NCBI GenBank assembly: GCA_005889295.1
Contig: VBEY01000239.1
Coordinates: 1-40,164, forward strand
Direction of reading: 5' to 3'
From: Chloroflexota bacterium
Lineage (GTDB): Bacteria; Chloroflexota; Limnocylindria; P2-11E
Length of the DNA stretch: 40,164 nucleotides
Shown here: positions 31,771 through 39,025 of the stretch, piece after piece
Layout: each line of letters begins with the position of its first letter
Numbering within the stretch: position 1 is the stretch's first letter
Position numbers and translations under genes: made by a program
Notes under the pieces: model-generated
Databases searched by the model: none
What the model saw: only the letters and a program-made list of their open reading frames with translations
Told to the model about the DNA's origin: nothing

Positions 31771-32079
31771 GTGCGCACCGCTGCCCGGGTTTTCCGGGCA
31801 CTCGCCGACCCAACGAGGCGCCAGATCCTCGAGGAGCTCAAGAGCGAGGAGCTCGCGGCCGGCGAGATTGGCTCCCGCTTCGCGATATCCGCTCCGTCGA
31901 TCTCGCGGCACCTTGCGATCCTGAAGGCGGCGGAGCTCGTCGACGAGCGGCGCGACGGGAACCGTATCCTCTACCGGCTCGAACCGGAGACTCTGATCGC
32001 GAGCCTCAACGGGTATCTGAGCGCCGTCTGCCCGACGCAGGTGCGACAGCGCCGCCGGATCGCGGCGAGGCGGTCATGA
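31771..32079 (+). CDS. ArsR-family winged-helix regulator
   Basis: 102-aa repressor with a complete winged helix: FRALADPTRRQILEELKSEE, recognition helix AISAPSISRHLAILKAAELV, wing ERRDGNRILYRLEPE. It lacks the cysteine metal site of classic ArsR (no CVC in the recognition region), so it resembles the autorepressor (SdpR-like) subgroup more than metal sensors. GTG 31771 is placed 6 nt after the -10, so the mRNA is probably leaderless. The stop overlaps the next gene by 4 nt (ATGA), suggesting the epimerase-like gene is its target. Confidence 0.88.
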   Translation: MRTAARVFRALADPTRRQILEELKSEELAAGEIGSRFAISAPSISRHLAILKAAELVDERRDGNRILYRLEPETLIASLNGYLSAVCPTQVRQRRRIAARRS

Positions 32080-33020
32080 GGGTCGCCGTCACCGGCGGGA
32101 CTGGCTTCGTCGGTCGTCACCTCGCCCGTGCGCTTCTCGCGGGTCGGCACGAGGTCGTCCTTGTCGCACGCGGTGTCGACACGCGCGACTCGTCCATCCT
32201 CGGGACGGGCGCCGAATTCGCGGCGACGCCGACCGACGACGCCGACGCGCTTCGTCGAGCGTTCGCCGGGTGCGACGCGGTCGCGCACTTCGCGGGCATC
32301 AACCGCGAGATCGGATCGCAGACGTACGAACGCGTGCATGTTCGTGGCACGCAAGCCGTCGTCGACGCCGCGCGCATGGCGGGCGTGCGCACGATCGTGT
32401 ACCTGAGCTTCCTGCGCGCTCGTCCCGGGTGTGGCTCGTCGTATCACGAATCCAAATGGGCGGCCGAGGAGATCGTCCGCGCGTCGGGTCTTGGCTACAC
32501 GATCCTCAAATCCGGCGTGATCTACGGCCGGGGCGACCACCTGCTGGATCACGTGAGCCGCGCCCTCTATACGTTTCCGTTCTTCCCCCTCGTGGGCTTG
32601 CGGCCGACACGGCTGCGCCCGGTCTTTGTTGGGGACGTCGTCCGTCTGGCCCAGGCCGCCCTCGTCGACCCTCGGCTCTCGCGTCGGACGATCGTCGTGC
32701 TCGGCCCGGAGGAGCTGCGCGCCGGCGACGCGATCCGCCGGATCGCCGCCGCCGTTGGCCGCACCGTCCCGGTGGTCCCCGCGCCTGTGGTCCTTCATCG
32801 GATCATGGCTTGGGTGTTCGAGCGCACGATGACGATCCCGCTGGTCGCCACCGCGCAGGTGCGCATCCTCTCGGAGAGCGTCGCCGAGCCGCTCCCGTTC
32901 GCGGACGCGCCGCCACCCGATCTCGCCCCGACGACGAGGTTCTCGGTGGAAACGATCCGCGCGGAGCTCCCGCCCGCGGGCCCCTTCGGCCTCCGTGACC
33001 TGCGCCTGTTCCAGCACTGA
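32076..33020 (+). CDS. NAD(P)-binding epimerase-like protein (atypical SDR, NDUFA9-like)
   Basis: 314-aa extended Rossmann protein. The N-terminus MRVAVTGGTGFVGRHLARAL carries the TGxxGxxG cofactor motif, followed by FAGINREIG and a VYLSFLRARPG segment where the catalytic Ser/Tyr of classical epimerases would be. YHESKWAAEEIVRASG gives a YxxxK-like pair (YHESK) and GYTILKSGVIYGRGDHLLDH matches the NDUFA9/complex I accessory and NmrA-like subgroup. The reaction is unknown; redox sensing or quinone/sugar-nucleotide chemistry are possibilities. ATGA overlap with arsR indicates co-transcription. Confidence 0.85.
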   Translation: MRVAVTGGTGFVGRHLARALLAGRHEVVLVARGVDTRDSSILGTGAEFAATPTDDADALRRAFAGCDAVAHFAGINREIGSQTYERVHVRGTQAVVDAARMAGVRTIVYLSFLRARPGCGSSYHESKWAAEEIVRASGLGYTILKSGVIYGRGDHLLDHVSRALYTFPFFPLVGLRPTRLRPVFVGDVVRLAQAALVDPRLSRRTIVVLGPEELRAGDAIRRIAAAVGRTVPVVPAPVVLHRIMAWVFERTMTIPLVATAQVRILSESVAEPLPFADAPPPDLAPTTRFSVETIRAELPPAGPFGLRDLRLFQH

Positions 33021-33046
33021 TCGCCACGCGGCACCATGCTTTGCGC

Positions 33047-35191
33047 GTGACACCGACTGAAGCCCGAAGCAGGGCTGCCGACGATGCGCCGGCCACATCG
33101 CTCGATCTTCCCGCGACCCGCATTCCCGGGATAGGAAGCGAGTCCGCGAAGCTCCTCGAGCGGATGAACATCCACACCATCGGCGATCTGCTCTGGCACC
33201 TCCCCGCGCGGTTCGACGACTTCTCGAAATTCGTTCCCCTTCGACGCCTCATCCCGAACGCGACCCAAACGGCGGTCGCGACCCTCGGACGAATCTCGCA
33301 ACGGCGCACCGCGACCGGGAAACTCATGACCGAGGCGGAGCTCGCGGAGGAGGACGGCACGCCGACGGACGTGCGCGCGACCTGGTTCGGACGCGCGTTC
33401 GTGAAGGAGACGCACCGGGAAGGGGAGCACGTCCGGATCTCGGGAAAGGTCCGATGGTTCGGGCGCGCGCTGCAGTTCAGCCAGCCGTCGCTCGAGCGGG
33501 CCGACGCCGAGGCCGTGCACACCGGACGGCTTGTCCCGATCTACCCGCTGACCGAAGGGATCAAGCCCGGTCAGATGCGGCGGTGGCTCCACACGGCGAT
33601 CGAAGGCGGCCCACGGCGCACCGGGGTGGTTGGCGAGGTCCCCGAGACCCTCCCGCCGGCGATCCGCCAGCGTCATCACCTTCCCGACATCGCGTCGGCG
33701 CTCCGGCAGGTGCACTTCCCCGATGACGTCGAGAGGCTCTTCGCGGCGCGGCGCAGACTCGCCTTCGACGAGCTCCTGGTTTTGCAGCTCGCCCTCGCGC
33801 AGCGACGCGCGCGCTGGACGGCCCAGGCGTCGGCGCTTCCGCTTTCCGTTCCCGACCAGGATCTTTCCAGATGGATCGCCGACCTCCCGTTTGCGCTCAC
33901 GGGCGCGCAACGGCGATCGTTCGACGAGATCCGCTCCGATCTCGCTAGGCACATCCCGATGTCGCGCCTGCTCGAAGGCGACGTCGGCTCGGGCAAGACG
34001 GTCGTCGCGGCGCTCGCCGCTCGGATCGCCGCCGCCTCGGGTGCGCAGACCGCGCTCATGGCCCCGACCGAGCTCCTCGCCGAGCAGCACGCCCGATCGC
34101 TGGCCGGGCTGTTCGCGAACGGCGGACCGACCCACGCGCTTCTCACATCGAGCGTGACCGGCGACCGGCGACGCGAGATCCTGGCGGGCCTCGCGGATGG
34201 GACGATCGACGTCGCCGTCGGCACCCACGCGCTGGTCGAGGAGAACGTCGCGTTCAGGGGACTCGGTCTGGCGATCGTCGACGAGCAGCACCGCTTCGGC
34301 GTTCGTCAGCGCGCGACCTTCCGCGAGAAGGGAACAGGCGCCGACCCACACCTTCTTCTCACGACCGCGACGCCGATCCCGCAGACGCTGAACCAGACCA
34401 TCTACCGCGACCTCGACATCTCCCTGATCGACGAGATGCCGACCGGACGGAAGGAGATCATTACCCACCTGCGCACGCCGGATCAGCTCCCCAGAGTCTG
34501 GGAGGGCGTGCGGCTCGCGGTCGGCCGCGGCCAGCAAGCGTTCGTCGTCACGCCGAGGATCGATCCCGCCGAGGACAGCGGCGACGACGTCCCGAGCGCG
34601 ATCGCGACCGAGGAGGAGCTCCGCAAGGAAGAGCTTCGCGGCCTTCGGCTTGCGGTCATGCACGGTCGCATGCCCGCAAAAGAGCGCGACGCGGTCATGC
34701 GCCGGTTCGCGGCGCGGGACATCGATGTCCTCGTGGCGACGACCGTTGTCGAGGTCGGCATCGACATCCCGAACGCGACCGTCATGGTCATCCTCGGCGC
34801 CGAGCGCTTTGGCCTCGCGCAGCTGCATCAGCTTCGCGGACGGGTCGGCCGCGGCTCCGAGCGGGCGTACTGCGTGCTCGTGAGCGAGGCGTCCGATTCG
34901 GAGCGGCTCGCGGCGATGGTGGAAAAGAAGGACGGCCGGCCGATCGACGGATTCGAGCTCGCGAAACGCGACCTTGCGATCCGAGGCGCGGGCGAATTCC
35001 TCGGAGCGCGACAGCACGGTGTTCCCGAGCTGCGCATCGTCGACCTTGCCGATGTCGACCCGGAGCTGATCAGCGAGACCGCGGAGGAAGCCGACCGAAT
35101 CCTCGCGCGGGACGCGACTCTCGCGCGCCCCGAGCATGCGCAGCTCTCGCGCGCGGTCGATCAGCTCTGGCGCCGCTACGCGCTCGCGTGA
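33047..35191 (+). CDS. recG: ATP-dependent DNA helicase RecG
   Basis: Branch-migrating helicase that regresses stalled replication forks. The 714-aa protein has the N-terminal wedge (LDLPATRIPGIGSESAKLL then TIGDLLWHLPARFDDFS), the OB-like domain, Walker A LLEGDVGSGKTVVA, DEQH box AIVDEQHRFGVRQR, TATPIPQTLNQTIY and the C-terminal helicase lobe with ATTVVEVGIDIPNATVM and QLRGRVGRGSERAYC. GTG 33047 is preferred: it lies 6 nt after CATGCT, a near -10. TTG 33041 would add two residues. No Shine-Dalgarno is visible. The stop shares one base with rsmD (TGATG). Confidence 0.94.
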   Translation: MTPTEARSRAADDAPATSLDLPATRIPGIGSESAKLLERMNIHTIGDLLWHLPARFDDFSKFVPLRRLIPNATQTAVATLGRISQRRTATGKLMTEAELAEEDGTPTDVRATWFGRAFVKETHREGEHVRISGKVRWFGRALQFSQPSLERADAEAVHTGRLVPIYPLTEGIKPGQMRRWLHTAIEGGPRRTGVVGEVPETLPPAIRQRHHLPDIASALRQVHFPDDVERLFAARRRLAFDELLVLQLALAQRRARWTAQASALPLSVPDQDLSRWIADLPFALTGAQRRSFDEIRSDLARHIPMSRLLEGDVGSGKTVVAALAARIAAASGAQTALMAPTELLAEQHARSLAGLFANGGPTHALLTSSVTGDRRREILAGLADGTIDVAVGTHALVEENVAFRGLGLAIVDEQHRFGVRQRATFREKGTGADPHLLLTTATPIPQTLNQTIYRDLDISLIDEMPTGRKEIITHLRTPDQLPRVWEGVRLAVGRGQQAFVVTPRIDPAEDSGDDVPSAIATEEELRKEELRGLRLAVMHGRMPAKERDAVMRRFAARDIDVLVATTVVEVGIDIPNATVMVILGAERFGLAQLHQLRGRVGRGSERAYCVLVSEASDSERLAAMVEKKDGRPIDGFELAKRDLAIRGAGEFLGARQHGVPELRIVDLADVDPELISETAEEADRILARDATLARPEHAQLSRAVDQLWRRYALA

Positions 35192-35754
35192 TGCGAGTGA
35201 TCGCCGGCGATGCGAAAGGGCGCACCCTCGTCGTTCCGCGCGGAGGCGGCACCCGCGCCGCGACCGATCGCATACGCGAGACCCTGTTCGCGATACTCGA
35301 GCCCGAGCTCGAAGGCGCCCGCGTCCTCGATCTCTTCGCCGGCGCAGGGACGCTCGGGATAGAGGCGCTATCCCGGGGTGCGATCCACGCGACCTTCGTC
35401 GAGCGTGGCAGGGAGGCAGTCGGCGCTCTTCGGAAGAACCTCGCTGCGACTGACTTCACGGATCGCGCGTCGGTCGTCGAGGCGAACGTGCTTTCCTTCC
35501 TGAGCGAGCCACCCGTCGAGCCGTTCGACATCGCGTTCTGCGACCCGCCGTTCGCCGACGTGGAACTCGCCGATGCGACCCTCGCGCACCCGGGCCTCGC
35601 CGCCGCGCTCTCACCTGGCGCGCTCGTGGTGGCGCGGTTTCACAGGAAGCATCCGCATTCGCCTCCGGCGCACGCCCGTGTCGCGCGCGTCAAAGAGATC
35701 GGTGAGGAGACGCTCCTATTCCTGCGTTACAGTCACACCGCTGCGGGAGGGTGA
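35191..35754 (+). CDS. rsmD: 16S rRNA (guanine966-N2)-methyltransferase RsmD
   Basis: Methylates N2 of G966 in 16S rRNA. The 187-aa protein begins MRVIAGDAKGRTLVVPRG, has RPTxDRxRE-like TDRIRETLF, the SAM-binding motif VLDLFAGAGTLGIEALSRGA, and the catalytic (N/D)PP(Y/F) motif as CDPPF. ATG 35191 overlaps the recG stop. In many genomes coaD follows rsmD; here a coiled-coil protein takes that place. Confidence 0.92.
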   Translation: MRVIAGDAKGRTLVVPRGGGTRAATDRIRETLFAILEPELEGARVLDLFAGAGTLGIEALSRGAIHATFVERGREAVGALRKNLAATDFTDRASVVEANVLSFLSEPPVEPFDIAFCDPPFADVELADATLAHPGLAAALSPGALVVARFHRKHPHSPPAHARVARVKEIGEETLLFLRYSHTAAGG

Positions 35755-35755
35755 T

Positions 35756-36235
35756 GTGGACATACAGTTCCTGGTCGAGCGTATCGAGGCCCTCGTCGTC
35801 AACGGAAGAAAAGTCCCGATGACCAGCCAGGTCATTCTCGAGCAAGCAGCCATCCTCGACCTCATCGATCAGCTGCGCGTAGCGATCCCTGAAGAGGTCA
35901 AGCAAGCCCGCCGGATCAACCAGGAGAGCGACCGCGTTCTGTCGAAGGCGCGCGAGGAAGCGGAGCAGATCATCGGCGCGGCACAGGAGCAGGCAGCGCT
36001 GCTGCTACAGGATCAGTCGATCATCCGCCAGGCCGAGACGCGCTCGCAGGACGTGCTCGACAAGGCGCAGGCAAGGGCGGAGGAGACCATGCACGGCGCC
36101 GATCAATACGCCGCCGACGTTCTCGTCCGACTCGAGAGCGACCTCGTGAAGACGCTCTCGGTCATCAAGAAAAGCCTCGAGGTCCTCGAGGAACGACGCG
36201 CGGAGCCGCAGGGGCAGGAGCCCCTGGTGCGGTAG
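35756..36235 (+). CDS. Coiled-coil protein of unknown function (DivIVA-like position and composition)
   Basis: 159 aa, largely alpha-helical. A short N-terminal region (VDIQFLVERIEALVVNGRKV) is followed by an almost continuous coiled coil (ARRINQESDRVLSKAREEAE, QIIGAAQEQAALLLQDQ, RSQDVLDKAQARAEETMHGA) with heptad-like Leu/Ile/Ala spacing and high Glu/Arg/Gln content. It resembles DivIVA-type and ATP-synthase-b-type helices, so automatic labels such as ATPase should be distrusted. GTG 35756 has GGGAGGGTG upstream and starts 1 nt after the rsmD stop. A cell-pole or division scaffold role is plausible but unproven. Confidence 0.78.
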   Translation: MDIQFLVERIEALVVNGRKVPMTSQVILEQAAILDLIDQLRVAIPEEVKQARRINQESDRVLSKAREEAEQIIGAAQEQAALLLQDQSIIRQAETRSQDVLDKAQARAEETMHGADQYAADVLVRLESDLVKTLSVIKKSLEVLEERRAEPQGQEPLVR

Positions 36236-36255
36236 CACCCTGAGGGCAGAGCGAA

Positions 36256-36798
36256 GTGAAGATAAACGTCGCGCCGCTGCTGAAGCAGCCGGTCGGCACG
36301 CAGACCGACTACGAGCTCACGGAATCGCCCATCGACCCTCGCGGTGAGAACGCCGGCCTGACCGAGGCGGGCGCAACGAGCATCGATGCCAACATCGTCG
36401 CGACACACACGAACCCCGGCGTGTACCTCGAGGGCGACGCGAGGGCGACGATCGCCGAGCAGTGCAGCCGCTGCCTGCGCCTGATCGAGACCCCGGTCGA
36501 GACACACTTCGCCGAGCAGTACTACTCCACGATCGACGTGGCGAGCGGCGACCCGAAGGACGAGCCGCCCCCCGACGCCAAGCGCATCGGCAGCGACTTC
36601 AGGATCGACCTGACTCCGCTCCTTCGCGAGGAGCTGCTACTGGCGACACCGCTCGCCCCGCTCTGCAAGCCGGACTGCAAGGGTCTCTGCCTGGTGTGTG
36701 GGCGCGACCTGAACGAAGAGCCGCATGACCACGACGCGTCTGTCGATGAGCGCTGGAGCGAGTTGAGCAAGCTCAAGGAATTCCGTCCCGAGCGTTGA
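36256..36798 (+). CDS. DUF177 (YceD) family protein
   Basis: 180 aa. Family hallmarks: CSRCL in the middle (EQCSRCLRLIETPVE), the SDFRIDLTPLLREELLLATP segment, and a Cys-rich tail CKPDCKGLCLVCGRDLNEEP. YceD is a protein of uncertain role linked to 23S rRNA accumulation and to the rpmF-plsX region in many bacteria; here it lies just before rpmF-plsX-nusB, interrupted by one minus-strand gene. GTG 36256 has GAGGG upstream at a suitable distance. Its TGA abuts the convergent stop at 36799. Confidence 0.88.
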   Translation: MKINVAPLLKQPVGTQTDYELTESPIDPRGENAGLTEAGATSIDANIVATHTNPGVYLEGDARATIAEQCSRCLRLIETPVETHFAEQYYSTIDVASGDPKDEPPPDAKRIGSDFRIDLTPLLREELLLATPLAPLCKPDCKGLCLVCGRDLNEEPHDHDASVDERWSELSKLKEFRPER

Positions 36799-37341
36799 CT
36801 ATCGGCCGCTGATCGTGTGCCAGATCCCCTGCAACGCCCCGATCGCGCTGAACTGATCCAGGAACCGATCGACGTGGAGGAAGTACTCCTGCGCTTCCTT
36901 TCCAGCGAGCAAGATCACAAGCGCGACGCCAGCCTGCGGGGGCGTCAGTGCCCGATCTGGCCGGTAGTGGCGACGAGCGGTTACCGCGACGAACCAGAAC
37001 TCGAAGACGTTGGGAAAGAGCAACAGGAGCGCGCGCTCGCCGGTGATCTCGAAGGCCACTTCACCGATCATCCGGTACGCAAATAGCGCCAGCGCGATGA
37101 CGCGCTCGAGCCCCGACCAGCGCGCGGCGACGACGAGGAAGGTCACGAGGTACGCGAGGTCGCAGAGTTTGTCGAGACGCTGATAGTCCGAGATGCCGCC
37201 GATGGCGTCCATCAGAAAGAGATCGGCGAAATCGGCGACCAGCGCGATCAGGGCGCCGGCGAGCGGCCAGCGCAGTGTCGGAAGCGCACTCGCGACGCGA
37301 AACGCGACGAAAACACCGACCTGCCACGTCGGCTCGATCAC
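36799..37341 (-). CDS. Hypothetical multi-pass membrane protein
   Basis: 180 aa with about five hydrophobic segments: WQVGVFVAFRVASALPTL, LAGALIALVADFADLFLM, LCDLAYLVTFLVVAARW, VIALALFAYRMIGEVAFEIT and the region around LFPNVFEFWFVAVTARR, then VALVILLAGKEAQEYFLH. No catalytic motif is recognised. GTG 37341 (VIEPTWQV) is preferred over ATG 37401, which would run through the rpmF promoter and start. It is inserted, in opposite orientation, between the DUF177 gene and rpmF, two genes that are usually adjacent. Confidence 0.68.
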   Translation of the reverse strand: MIEPTWQVGVFVAFRVASALPTLRWPLAGALIALVADFADLFLMDAIGGISDYQRLDKLCDLAYLVTFLVVAARWSGLERVIALALFAYRMIGEVAFEITGERALLLLFPNVFEFWFVAVTARRHYRPDRALTPPQAGVALVILLAGKEAQEYFLHVDRFLDQFSAIGALQGIWHTISGR

Positions 37342-37350
37342 TTCGCCGGT

Positions 37351-37356
37351 TAGAAT
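37351..37356 (+). promoter_or_regulatory. -10 element of rpmF-plsX-nusB
   Basis: TAGAAT matches the TATAAT consensus at four of six positions and would start transcription near 37363, leaving about 22 nt with GAGGAG before the rpmF TTG at 37385. Its complement (ATTCTA, or GATTCT one base over) lies 9-10 nt upstream of the divergent membrane gene GTG at 37341, so the element may act in both directions. Confidence 0.45.
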
Positions 37357-37384
37357 CGTTGAAACCCCCCTCGAGGAGAACGCT

Positions 37385-37582
37385 TTGGCAGGCCAACCCA
37401 AGAAACGGATACCGCGTGCCGCGCAAGGCGAGCGCCGGAGCCACCTCGCGCTGCGCGCGATGACGCTCGTTCCCTGCCCTCAGTGCAAGAGCCCGAAGCC
37501 GCCGCACCAGGCGTGCCCGCATTGCGGGACCTTCCGCGGCCGCCAGGTCATACCGATCAAGGCGAAGCGGACGCCCGCTTAA
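37385..37582 (+). CDS. rpmF: Ribosomal protein bL32
   Basis: 65-aa large-subunit protein. MAGQPKKRIPRAAQGERRSH matches the basic L32 start; C31, C34, C44 and C47 (VPCPQCKSPKPPHQACPHC) form the zinc ribbon, and FRGRQVI is the usual end motif. The start is TTG 37385 with GAGGAG 7 nt upstream. Precedes plsX, the classic rpmF-plsX pair coupling ribosome and phospholipid synthesis. Confidence 0.94.
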   Translation: MAGQPKKRIPRAAQGERRSHLALRAMTLVPCPQCKSPKPPHQACPHCGTFRGRQVIPIKAKRTPA

Positions 37583-37598
37583 GTAGAGCGGCGCCCGA

Positions 37599-38594
37599 GT
37601 GAAGATCGCCGTCGACGCGATGGGCGGCGACCACGCCCCGGACGAGATCGTCCGGGGCGCGCTGTTGTATCGGCAGAAAGGCGGCGCGTCCGACCTCGTC
37701 CTCGTGGGGCGCGAGGAAGCAATACGCGCGCTCTTGGGAGGCACGATCCCTCCCGGCATCACGATCCGCGGCGCAGAGGACGTGGTGGGTATGGACGAAC
37801 ATCCCGCGACCGCGCTGCGGCGTCGGGCCGATACGTCGATCGGCGTCGCGACCGCGATGGTGAAGCACGGCGAGGCCGACGCTGTCGTGTCGGCCGGCAA
37901 CACCGGTGCCACGATGGCGGCGGCGCTCCTGGTGCTCGGTCGCATCCGCGGCATCGACCGGCCCGCGCTGTGCGGGATGCTCCCGACCGCAAAAGGCAAG
38001 CCCGCATGCCTTCTCGACGCCGGGGCCACGATGGACGCGGACGAACACAACATTCTCCAATTCGCGCGGATGGCGTCGCGCTTCATGGAGAAGGTTCACG
38101 GCGTCGATCGGCCTTCTGTCGGGCTCATCAACGTCGGCGAGGAGCCGGAAAAGGGCGGCCGCTTGCAGCAGGCTGCGCACGCGCTCCTGGAGGGCGCCGA
38201 GGATCTCAACTTCTACGGCAACATCGAGGGCCGTGACGTGACGCGCGGCATCACCGACATCTGCGTCACCGATGGCTTCACCGGAAACGTCCTCGCGAAG
38301 GGCATGGAGGGTGTCGTCGACGTCTTCGTCGACGGCATTCGCAACGACATCTTCGGCGGGCCGCTGGGAAAGGTCGCGGGCCTCTTCGCGCTCCGCGGCC
38401 TTTCGAAGTTTCGCGGCCGCATGGACTACGACCCGTACGTGTCCGCGCCGCTCCTCGGTGTTGCCGGAATCTCCGTCGTCACGCACGGTCGCGCGCGGGC
38501 AAATATGGTGCGCCGGGCGATCGAGGTCGCCGAGCGCGCCGTCTCCTCGCGACTTCTGGACGCGCTCGGTGAGGGCGTCGCATCAGCAGCGTGA
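37599..38594 (+). CDS. plsX: Phosphate acyltransferase PlsX
   Basis: Converts acyl-ACP to acyl-phosphate for PlsY. The 331-aa protein begins MKIAVDAMGGDHAPDEIV, contains SAGNTGATMAAALLVLGRI, LLDAGATMDADEHN and the C-terminal VTDGFTGNVLAKGMEG and GVAGISVVTHGRA segments, all conserved in PlsX. GTG 37599 is 16 nt after rpmF. The stop overlaps nusB by 4 nt. Together with fakA in this window it gives a route from exogenous fatty acids to phospholipid. Confidence 0.95.
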   Translation: MKIAVDAMGGDHAPDEIVRGALLYRQKGGASDLVLVGREEAIRALLGGTIPPGITIRGAEDVVGMDEHPATALRRRADTSIGVATAMVKHGEADAVVSAGNTGATMAAALLVLGRIRGIDRPALCGMLPTAKGKPACLLDAGATMDADEHNILQFARMASRFMEKVHGVDRPSVGLINVGEEPEKGGRLQQAAHALLEGAEDLNFYGNIEGRDVTRGITDICVTDGFTGNVLAKGMEGVVDVFVDGIRNDIFGGPLGKVAGLFALRGLSKFRGRMDYDPYVSAPLLGVAGISVVTHGRARANMVRRAIEVAERAVSSRLLDALGEGVASAA

Positions 38595-39025
38595 GCGAGA
38601 GGCCACCGCGCGGCGGCCGCCATCCCGCGCGGCGCCTGGCGCTGCAGACCCTCTTCGAGATCGACTTCAATCGCGCGGACCCCAAGGAGACCTGGCAGCG
38701 GGGCGCCTTCCGCGCGGGACTCACCGAAGAGGCCGCCGCGTTCGCGTGGGACCTCGTCGAAGGGGTCTTAAAGCACCGCAAGGAGCTCGACACGGAGATC
38801 GCTCAGCTCGCGCCCGAGTTCCCCATCGATCAGATGGCGCGGATCGATCGGAACGTGCTCCGGATCGCTCTCTACGAGTTGCGAGTCTCTGGGGACGCGC
38901 CCGCCGGGGTGGTCATCGACGAGGCTGTGGAGCTCGCGAAGATGTTCGGCTCGGAGGCCTCGCCGAAATTCGTCAACGGCGTGCTGGCCACCGCTGCTGG
39001 TGGCCGGGAGCGGCCGTCCGCTTAG
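38591..39025 (+). CDS. nusB: Transcription antitermination protein NusB
   Basis: 144-aa all-helical RNA-binding protein acting with NusE/S10 in rRNA transcription antitermination. RHPARRLALQTLFEIDFNRA is the N-terminal signature and IDRNVLRIALYELRVSGDAP with VIDEAVELAKMFGSEASPKF is the conserved C-terminal half ending in FVNGVLA. GTG 38591 overlaps the plsX stop by 4 nt (GTGA). The TAG stop overlaps the convergent GerMN gene stop by 4 nt. Confidence 0.94.
   Translation: MSERPPRGGRHPARRLALQTLFEIDFNRADPKETWQRGAFRAGLTEEAAAFAWDLVEGVLKHRKELDTEIAQLAPEFPIDQMARIDRNVLRIALYELRVSGDAPAGVVIDEAVELAKMFGSEASPKFVNGVLATAAGGRERPSA

Noticed and set aside
32795-35137. 780-codon open frame antisense to recG
   Set aside because: Recurs as expected when a GC-rich gene is read on the other strand; composition is Arg/Glu/His/Asp-rich without any motif, while the plus strand encodes a full RecG.
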